Assembly (NCBI GenBank): GCA_044507695.1
Contig: JBIQJD010000029.1
Coordinates: 1 to 20,675, forward strand
Length of the DNA: 20,675 bases
Source of the DNA: JBIQJD01 sp044507695
GTDB lineage: Bacteria; Bacteroidota; Ignavibacteria; Ignavibacteriales; Ignavibacteriaceae
Reading direction: 5' to 3'
Position numbers and translations under genes: made by a program. Every line of letters begins with the position of its first letter. Positions within the stretch are counted from its first letter, which is position 1. The notes beneath the pieces were generated by a model. It worked only from the letters and a program-made list of their open reading frames with translations, did not search any database and had not been told where the DNA came from. Shown one piece after another: positions 15,438 through 20,675 of the stretch.

Positions 15438-15682
15438 TTTTTCGCCGTTTCATTTTCTTTAAAAATACATCTTTCTGTAATAATATCTGATATTGTAAAA
15501 TGATGAAACACATGAAGATTTTGATTGATTAATTCTCAAAACATTAATTAAAAGTTTAAAACAATGTTTTCACTTTATATTTTTCACAATCAATTTTGTA
15601 TCTTACATAAATTCCGGAATGAAAAAAAATTATATTTCTTTATTAAATTTTTAAAAAAGTTGTAAATTGTAGTTCAAAAAAA
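15438..15682. promoter_or_regulatory. AT-rich divergent intergenic region (ZIP / histidine kinase)
   Basis: This 245-base region must hold both promoters, but no exact TAnnTTTG element is seen on either strand. It contains a 13-base palindrome AATATC-T-GATATT (15482-15494) and an inverted repeat AAAACATT (15538-15545) / AATGTTTT (15563-15570) with a 17-base loop. A short 11-codon ATG frame (15619-15654) precedes the kinase in another frame and is probably not a gene. Confidence 0.35.
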
Positions 15683-18600
15683 TTGCGGAACATCTTGAGC
15701 ATTCAATCTCAGAAGCATACCCTGAGCATCCCAAAAGCGGAATTAAAAAATCTGCAAAAATATATCAAAGAACTCTCTGCCAATATTGATTTGCCGGAAG
15801 ATATTCATAAATCCATTTTAAAAATATCATCTTTCATAAAAGAGACTGAAAAAATTCTGCCGCCAACAAATGGTAATGCCGGAAATGCAGTATTAACAAG
15901 CGATGAAAAAACCTTTAAAACTATCTGGGAACATTCATACGATGGAATGCGGCTGACGGATTCTGAGGGAATTGTAGTTTTGTGCAATCAGGCTTATGCT
16001 GATATGGTGCAGAAGAAAAAAAGTGAAATTGAAGGAAAGCCGTATTCTCATGCTTACCATGAATCAATCGGCCCAAGAATGCTTGCAAAATACAGCTCAA
16101 GATTTAAGGAAGAAAGCTTTGACAGGAAATATGAAACCAGCACAAAGATATGGAATGGTGAGGTATTATCATTTGAAATATCAAATACATTTGTTGAGAT
16201 ACAGGGTAAGAAACTTCTGTTTTCAATTTTCAGGAATGTAACCGAGCGGAATCAAAAAGAAGAATTAATAAAGAAAAAAGATAATCTTTTACAGGGAATT
16301 GCAGAAGCTACAAAATTTCTTATAACACAGGAACTGGATACCGGAGTTCCTTCTGCTTTAAAAATTCTGGGTTTAGCTGCGGAAGTAGACCGGGTTTCTA
16401 TTTTCAAACATATGGAAGATGAAGAAACAGGTGAAATGTATATCAGCATTCAGTATGAATGGCATTCTGATATTTGTGAAGCACAGTTAGATAATCCGGG
16501 AATGAAAAAATTATCCTATTCACGTTTTGAAGCACTGAATTTTTACTCAAATTTTTCTGCCGGTAAAAGTCTGCATTTTATAATCAAAGAACTTCAGGAA
16601 TCGTCTCAAAAAGTTTTTATTGACGGCAGCATTCAATCAATTCTGCTCGTTCCAATAATGATTGATGAAAAATATTGGGGATTCATTGGATTTGATGATT
16701 GTAAAAGCAGCCGGGTTTGGACGGACAATGATGAATCTCTGCTGATAACGATGTCTTCATTAATCGGAGCAGTAATTAAACGTGATAATTTCCGTGAAGA
16801 ATTACTGCGCAAAAATGATGAACTTGATCTTGCTGTTATTAAAGCTGAATCTGCTGCGAGAGCCAAAAGTGAATTTCTTGCTTTAATGAGCCATGAAATA
16901 AGAACACCAATGAACGGCGTAATTGGAATGACCGGGCTGCTGCTTGATACAGAACTTAGTGAAGAGCAAAGAGAATATGTTGAGACGATACGAATAAGCG
17001 GTGATCAACTGCTTGTTATAATTAATGATATACTTGATTTTTCAAAAATTGAATCTGAAAAACTTGATCTGGAGAATCAGCCGTTTAATTTGCGTGATTG
17101 TATTGAAGACTCACTTGATTTGCTTGCACCAAAAGCCGGTGAAAAGGGATTAGATCTTGCTTATATAATTGAAGATAACACACCCGTAAAAATTGTTGGA
17201 GATGTTACACGCCTGCGCCAGGTTTTAACAAATCTTGTAAGTAACGCAATTAAATTTACCGAACGAGGTGAAGTATTCATCTCTGCATCTGCCAAAAAAC
17301 TTGAAGGTGATGATTATGAAATTAACTTCTGCGTGAAAGATACAGGGATTGGAATTCCCGAAGATAAAATGGATAGATTATTTAAATCTTTCAGCCAGGT
17401 TGATTCATCAACTACGCGTACACACGGCGGAACGGGACTTGGGCTGGCAATAAGCAAACGGCTTGCAGAGTTAATGGGCGGAACAATGTGGGTGCAAAGT
17501 GAAATATCTAAAGGAACTTCATTCTTCTTTACAATAAAAACAAAATCTTCTCCGGCAGTTTCTAAAATTTATCATAAAGGTGATCAATCAAGATTAAAAG
17601 GAAAAAACATTCTTATTGTTGATGATAATAAAACCAACAGACGAATTCTCAAGGCACAGACAGAAGGATGGGGAATGATTCCAACCGTAATTGAATATCC
17701 GTTTGAAGCTATTAAACTTATTAAAGAGGATAATAAATTTGATCTGATTATTCTTGATTATCAAATGCCTGTAATGGACGGAATAACGCTTGCAAGAGAA
17801 ATCCGCAGGCTTGAAGCAGGAATGAAGGTTCCTATAATCCTGCTTACATCTATAGGAAGAAAAGAAGATTTCAGCGATCATTCATACTTAAGTTTATCTG
17901 CATTTTTAAGCAAACCTATTAAACATGTTCAGCTTCTGGAAGCAATAAATTCAGCTTTGGGCGTAATTGCTCCGGCTGTAAAGGATACAAAAACCAATAA
18001 TCAGCTTGATTATAATCTCGGGCAGAAAAAACCGCTTCGTTTGCTTCTTGCAGAAGATAATGTTGTTAATCAAAAAGTTGCATTAAGAATTCTTGACAAA
18101 ATGGGATACCGCGCTGATGTTGCCGGAAACGGTTATGAAGTAATTGAAGCAGTAAGAAAAATTCATTACGATATTGTTTTTATGGATATTCTTATGCCGG
18201 AGATGGATGGATTTGAAGCAACTAAAATAATTCTTGATGAATTCTCCGATGAAAAAAGACCGAAGATAATTGCAATGACTGCAAATGCGATGCAGGGTGA
18301 CAGGGAAGAATGTTTTGCAGTTGGAATGGATGATTATATAACTAAACCAATCAGGCTGCAGGAACTGCAGGCAGTGCTGCATAAGTGGGCTGATATCATT
18401 TTTGAACAAAAGGATTTTATGGTTTCACAAATCAAGCAGCGGAAGATTGATACAAAGATAATTGATGAAAGCAAGATTTCTTTTTTGCAGGAAGTTGAAT
18501 CGCAGGAAGATGTAGCTTTCCTTATGGAACTGCTTAACATTTATATTACCGAGCTTCCGAAAACAATGAGCAATATAAGAGCAGCAATTAAAAAGAAAGA

Positions 18601-18823
18601 TCCCGGGCAGCTTCAGTTTTTTGCGCACAAATTAAAAGGAAGCAGTCTCACTCTTGGTATGGAAGATATTTCAGAAATTTGCCATGAACTTGAAACGATT
18701 GCAAAAACCGGTGCAATTACATCAAAGTGTGAAACTTTTTCAGAATTGCTTGTTGGTAAATTTGAATTAATTGTAAAAGAACTTGAGAAACTGAAAGAAA
18801 AGTACAGCCAGATTAATAATTAA
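15683..18823 (+). CDS. Soluble hybrid histidine kinase: PAS-GAF-HisKA-HATPase-REC-REC-HPt
   Basis: This 1046-residue phosphorelay protein has no membrane segment, so it senses a cytoplasmic signal. In order: a coil-rich leader (1-75), PAS (about 78-195), GAF (about 200-372), HisKA with phospho-accepting H404 in SHEIRTP, HATPase_c with N-box NLVSNAIKFT, DTGIGIP and GGTGLGLAISKRL (about 507-625), REC1 (acidic pair D647-D648, phospho-site D692), REC2 (E791-D792, phospho-site D835, K in ITKP) and a C-terminal HPt with H982 in AHKLKGSS. All key residues are present, so a full H-D-H relay is possible inside one chain, handing on to an unseen response regulator. The start is uncertain: the first in-frame candidates are TTG codons at 15683 and 15695, and the first ATG is at residue 89, inside the PAS domain. 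The stop overlaps the methyltransferase start by one base (TAATG). Confidence 0.93.
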   Translation: MRNILSIQSQKHTLSIPKAELKNLQKYIKELSANIDLPEDIHKSILKISSFIKETEKILPPTNGNAGNAVLTSDEKTFKTIWEHSYDGMRLTDSEGIVVLCNQAYADMVQKKKSEIEGKPYSHAYHESIGPRMLAKYSSRFKEESFDRKYETSTKIWNGEVLSFEISNTFVEIQGKKLLFSIFRNVTERNQKEELIKKKDNLLQGIAEATKFLITQELDTGVPSALKILGLAAEVDRVSIFKHMEDEETGEMYISIQYEWHSDICEAQLDNPGMKKLSYSRFEALNFYSNFSAGKSLHFIIKELQESSQKVFIDGSIQSILLVPIMIDEKYWGFIGFDDCKSSRVWTDNDESLLITMSSLIGAVIKRDNFREELLRKNDELDLAVIKAESAARAKSEFLALMSHEIRTPMNGVIGMTGLLLDTELSEEQREYVETIRISGDQLLVIINDILDFSKIESEKLDLENQPFNLRDCIEDSLDLLAPKAGEKGLDLAYIIEDNTPVKIVGDVTRLRQVLTNLVSNAIKFTERGEVFISASAKKLEGDDYEINFCVKDTGIGIPEDKMDRLFKSFSQVDSSTTRTHGGTGLGLAISKRLAELMGGTMWVQSEISKGTSFFFTIKTKSSPAVSKIYHKGDQSRLKGKNILIVDDNKTNRRILKAQTEGWGMIPTVIEYPFEAIKLIKEDNKFDLIILDYQMPVMDGITLAREIRRLEAGMKVPIILLTSIGRKEDFSDHSYLSLSAFLSKPIKHVQLLEAINSALGVIAPAVKDTKTNNQLDYNLGQKKPLRLLLAEDNVVNQKVALRILDKMGYRADVAGNGYEVIEAVRKIHYDIVFMDILMPEMDGFEATKIILDEFSDEKRPKIIAMTANAMQGDREECFAVGMDDYITKPIRLQELQAVLHKWADIIFEQKDFMVSQIKQRKIDTKIIDESKISFLQEVESQEDVAFLMELLNIYITELPKTMSNIRAAIKKKDPGQLQFFAHKLKGSSLTLGMEDISEICHELETIAKTGAITSKCETFSELLVGKFELIVKELEKLKEKYSQINN

Positions 18824-19779
18824 TGAGCAGCAAGGTAAAAGCACCACTAAACAGAACCATTTCTCTAACAGAAGAAGAAATTAATTTCTTTAAAGAAAAA
18901 CTTTTCCGCGTTAATAAATCTTTAACAGTAAACGAACTGAAAAACAAAATAATTAATGGTGATGTTTTCCGCGTAATGCAGTTTCTGCCCGATAAATTTG
19001 TTGATCTGCTTTTCATTGATCCTCCTTATAACCTTCATAAAAAATTCAACAGCAATTCTTTTAAAGAGATGAGTGATGAAACATATTCTGCGTGGATTGA
19101 CTCATGGCTTTCCGGTCTTGTACGCATACTTAAACCAAATGCATCAGTCTACATTTGCTGCGATTGGCGTTCATCAAATGCAGTTTATAACAGTGTAAAA
19201 AAATATTTAATAATTCAAAACAGGATTACCTGGGAGCGGGAGAAGGGAAGAGGTGCAAAATCAAACTGGAAAAACTGCACGGAAGATATCTGGTTCTGCA
19301 CGATGAGCAAAGATTATGTTTTTAATGTTGAAGAAGTAAAATTAAGAAGACGCGTTATTGCTCCTTATAAAGATGAATCAGGCGCGCCGAAAGACTGGCA
19401 GAAGCTTGATGAAAAATCGAATGTAAGATTAACCCATCCATCCAATATCTGGACAGACATTACCGTACCTTTCTGGTCTATGCCGGAGAATACCGAGCAT
19501 CCTACTCAAAAGCCGGAAAAACTTCTTGCAAAAATTATCCTGGCAAGTTCAAATAATGGTGATATGATTTTTGATCCGTTTATGGGCTCAGGAACAACAG
19601 CAGTAACCGCTAAAAAACTCGGCAGAAATTATTCAGGAATTGAAGTTGATGAATTGTATTGCTGTCTTGCAGAAAAGCGGCTTAAAATTGCTGAATCTGA
19701 TAAGACGATTCAGGGTTATGAAGACGGTGTTTTTTGGGAAAGAAATACTTTAAGTGAACGAAAACTTAAATTGAGATAA
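18823..19779 (+). CDS. Beta-class DNA (N6-adenine or N4-cytosine) methyltransferase
   Basis: The enzyme transfers a methyl group from S-adenosylmethionine to an exocyclic amine in DNA. In its 318 residues the catalytic motif IV DPPY (66-69) comes before the AdoMet-binding motif I, DPFMGSGTT (251-259), which is the beta-class order. The segment between (about 140-220, including KNCTEDIWFCT and SNIWTDITVPFW) probably holds the target-recognition part, and HPTQKPEKL precedes motif I as usual. DPPY favours adenine, but N4-cytosine activity is not excluded. No restriction endonuclease is adjacent on either side, so it looks like an orphan methylase. Its ATG overlaps the stop of the hybrid kinase gene (TAATG), suggesting coupled translation. 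The recognition site cannot be read from the sequence. Confidence 0.92.
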   Translation: MSSKVKAPLNRTISLTEEEINFFKEKLFRVNKSLTVNELKNKIINGDVFRVMQFLPDKFVDLLFIDPPYNLHKKFNSNSFKEMSDETYSAWIDSWLSGLVRILKPNASVYICCDWRSSNAVYNSVKKYLIIQNRITWEREKGRGAKSNWKNCTEDIWFCTMSKDYVFNVEEVKLRRRVIAPYKDESGAPKDWQKLDEKSNVRLTHPSNIWTDITVPFWSMPENTEHPTQKPEKLLAKIILASSNNGDMIFDPFMGSGTTAVTAKKLGRNYSGIEVDELYCCLAEKRLKIAESDKTIQGYEDGVFWERNTLSERKLKLR

Positions 19780-19885
19780 TATTATCCTTACTACTGCTGC
19801 TCTAAGTTATTTTAACAAATCTTACCCGGCAAATTATTTTACATTTCCGCACTGAGTAGTTATCTTTACAATCCGTTTTGAAATT
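19780..19885. other. Gap between methyltransferase and SRP RNA
   Basis: No coding frame or convincing terminator is seen here. At its end TATCTTTA (19861-19868) matches TAnnTTTG at 7 of 8 positions and lies about 18 bases before the SRP RNA core, so it is the likely promoter of that RNA; a -33 TTTG is not clear. Confidence 0.4.
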
Positions 19886-19971
<86 letters not shown>

Positions 19972-20039
19972 TTTTATTTTTTAATAAACCTTATTTTTTA
20001 AAAAATATCTCCCCGGCAAAACCTTCTGTCCTGTAGCTT

Positions 20040-20080
20040 TAAAGATTTAAAAATCTTAATTTCAAATCCTAAGAGGAGGC
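20040..20080 (+). promoter_or_regulatory. Leader of the beta-helix gene: palindrome and distant ribosome site
   Basis: AAGATTT-AA-AAATCTT (about 20042-20057) is a 7-bp inverted repeat, preceded by TAGCTTTA (20034-20041), a 7-of-8 match to the -7 consensus. AGGAGG (20074-20079) lies 25 bases before the ATG at 20105, too far for ordinary use by that codon. An ATG at 20097 is closer but opens only a 3-codon frame whose stop overlaps the 20105 ATG. Confidence 0.3.
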
Positions 20081-20104
20081 ATTAATAACAATTCTTATGA
20101 TTTC

Positions 20105-20675
20105 ATGAAACCATTAGTAATGACGGCATCTTTTATTCCCGTCCTGATATTTCTTTTTACAGCAAATAATTTTGCTGAAATCCGCTACGTTAGTAAAACC
20201 GGTACAAGCACGCCACCATATATAACCTGGGAAACTGCCTCTGACAGCATACAGAAAGCAATAAGCATTTGTAACAACGGTGATACTGTTGTAGTTGCAA
20301 ATGGAGTTTATAAAGAAACTTTAATTATTGATAGTGCAATTACATTGCTTGGCAGCAGCATGGATAGCTGCATTATTGATGGCAGCAACCTCAGAGGTTA
20401 TACAATTGAAATGAAAAATGATTGTCAGATTGCAAACTTTTCAATTATTGGTAGGAATACAGAAGTTGGTAATTATGCAGTTATTAATACAGATAATAAT
20501 TTATTTATCTCTAATTCCCGAATATCAAATGTATATTCGGCAGTGTTTATTGAAGGGGGGATTATTGAAAATGTTATTTGTAGCAAAGTAGTCTATGCTG
20601 TAAGTACTTTTTGTTACACAGATACCTGCAAACCAATAATAAAAAACTCAGTTTTTATATTAAAAAATGGAAGAC
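20105..20675 (+). CDS. Secreted right-handed beta-helix protein, N-terminal part (runs off right edge)
   Basis: An open frame from ATG 20105 continues without a stop for 190 codons to the window end. It starts with a Sec signal peptide (MKPLVMTASFIPVLIFLFTA..., likely cut after NFA near residue 24). The mature part begins EIRYVSKTGTSTPPYITWET and goes on with SIQKAISICNNGDTVVVANGVYKE, ITLLGSSMDSCIIDGS and repeated short beta-strand turns ending in Asn or Ser, as in parallel beta-helix (NosD or pectate-lyase-like) proteins. Such proteins are often surface or secreted carbohydrate-active or adhesive proteins; which applies here is unknown. In this type of organism the missing C-terminus might carry a type IX sorting domain, which cannot be checked here. 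Confidence 0.85.
   Translation, partial: MKPLVMTASFIPVLIFLFTANNFAEIRYVSKTGTSTPPYITWETASDSIQKAISICNNGDTVVVANGVYKETLIIDSAITLLGSSMDSCIIDGSNLRGYTIEMKNDCQIANFSIIGRNTEVGNYAVINTDNNLFISNSRISNVYSAVFIEGGIIENVICSKVVYAVSTFCYTDTCKPIIKNSVFILKNGR

Noticed and set aside
15619..15654. 11-codon ATG frame upstream of the histidine kinase as leader peptide
   Set aside because: Low complexity, out of frame with the kinase, no ribosome site.

Overview
The window is AT-rich bacterial chromosome with tightly packed genes. It most likely comes from the Bacteroidota/Chlorobiota side of the tree, perhaps an Ignavibacteria-like member. The taxon is inferred, not proven. Support comes from several exact or near-exact Bacteroidota-type promoter elements (TAnnTTTG, once with TTTG exactly 19 bases upstream), weak Shine-Dalgarno sequences before many genes, a regulator that fuses a heavy-metal domain to an AraC helix-turn-helix, and secreted beta-helix and M28 lipoprotein genes. 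No phage, insertion sequence, CRISPR array or integrase was seen.

Layout: (1) The left edge holds the first 45 codons of a secreted protein on the minus strand (1-137). (2) Plus-strand genes 313-5710 form a likely operon: mutS, a membrane-anchored DUF1684 protein, a type I-beta DAHP synthase and a prephenate dehydrogenase with an ACT domain. DNA mismatch repair thus sits with the first committed and the tyrosine-branch steps of aromatic amino acid synthesis. (3) A minus-strand copper module follows (9349-5711): a small exported LTxxQ-type protein closed by a strong terminator, an HMA-AraC regulator, a CopZ-like chaperone and a CopA-type Cu(+) ATPase. The chaperone promoter carries three GTGTAAC-like sites, two of them exactly 21 bases apart, as expected for an AraC-type activator. 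(4) Also on the minus strand are a lipoprotein M28 peptidase with a near-ideal promoter and a short RecQ helicase (12471-9444). (5) A fused alpha/beta 2-oxoacid dehydrogenase E1 (plus) converges on a ZIP metal transporter (minus). (6) Plus-strand 15683-19779 encodes a large soluble hybrid histidine kinase (PAS-GAF-HisKA-HATPase-REC-REC-HPt) whose stop codon overlaps the start of a beta-class DNA methyltransferase with no visible restriction partner. (7) A 4.5S-type SRP RNA lies at about 19886-19971, followed by the 5' part of a secreted beta-helix protein that runs off the right edge.

Most genes are housekeeping families. The parts most worth a second look are the copper module (sensor-regulator fusion, spaced operator-like repeats, and a terminator directly before the regulator start), the translationally coupled kinase-methyltransferase pair, and a 12-bp inverted repeat covering the start codon of the left-edge secreted gene. 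None is claimed as proven new biology.
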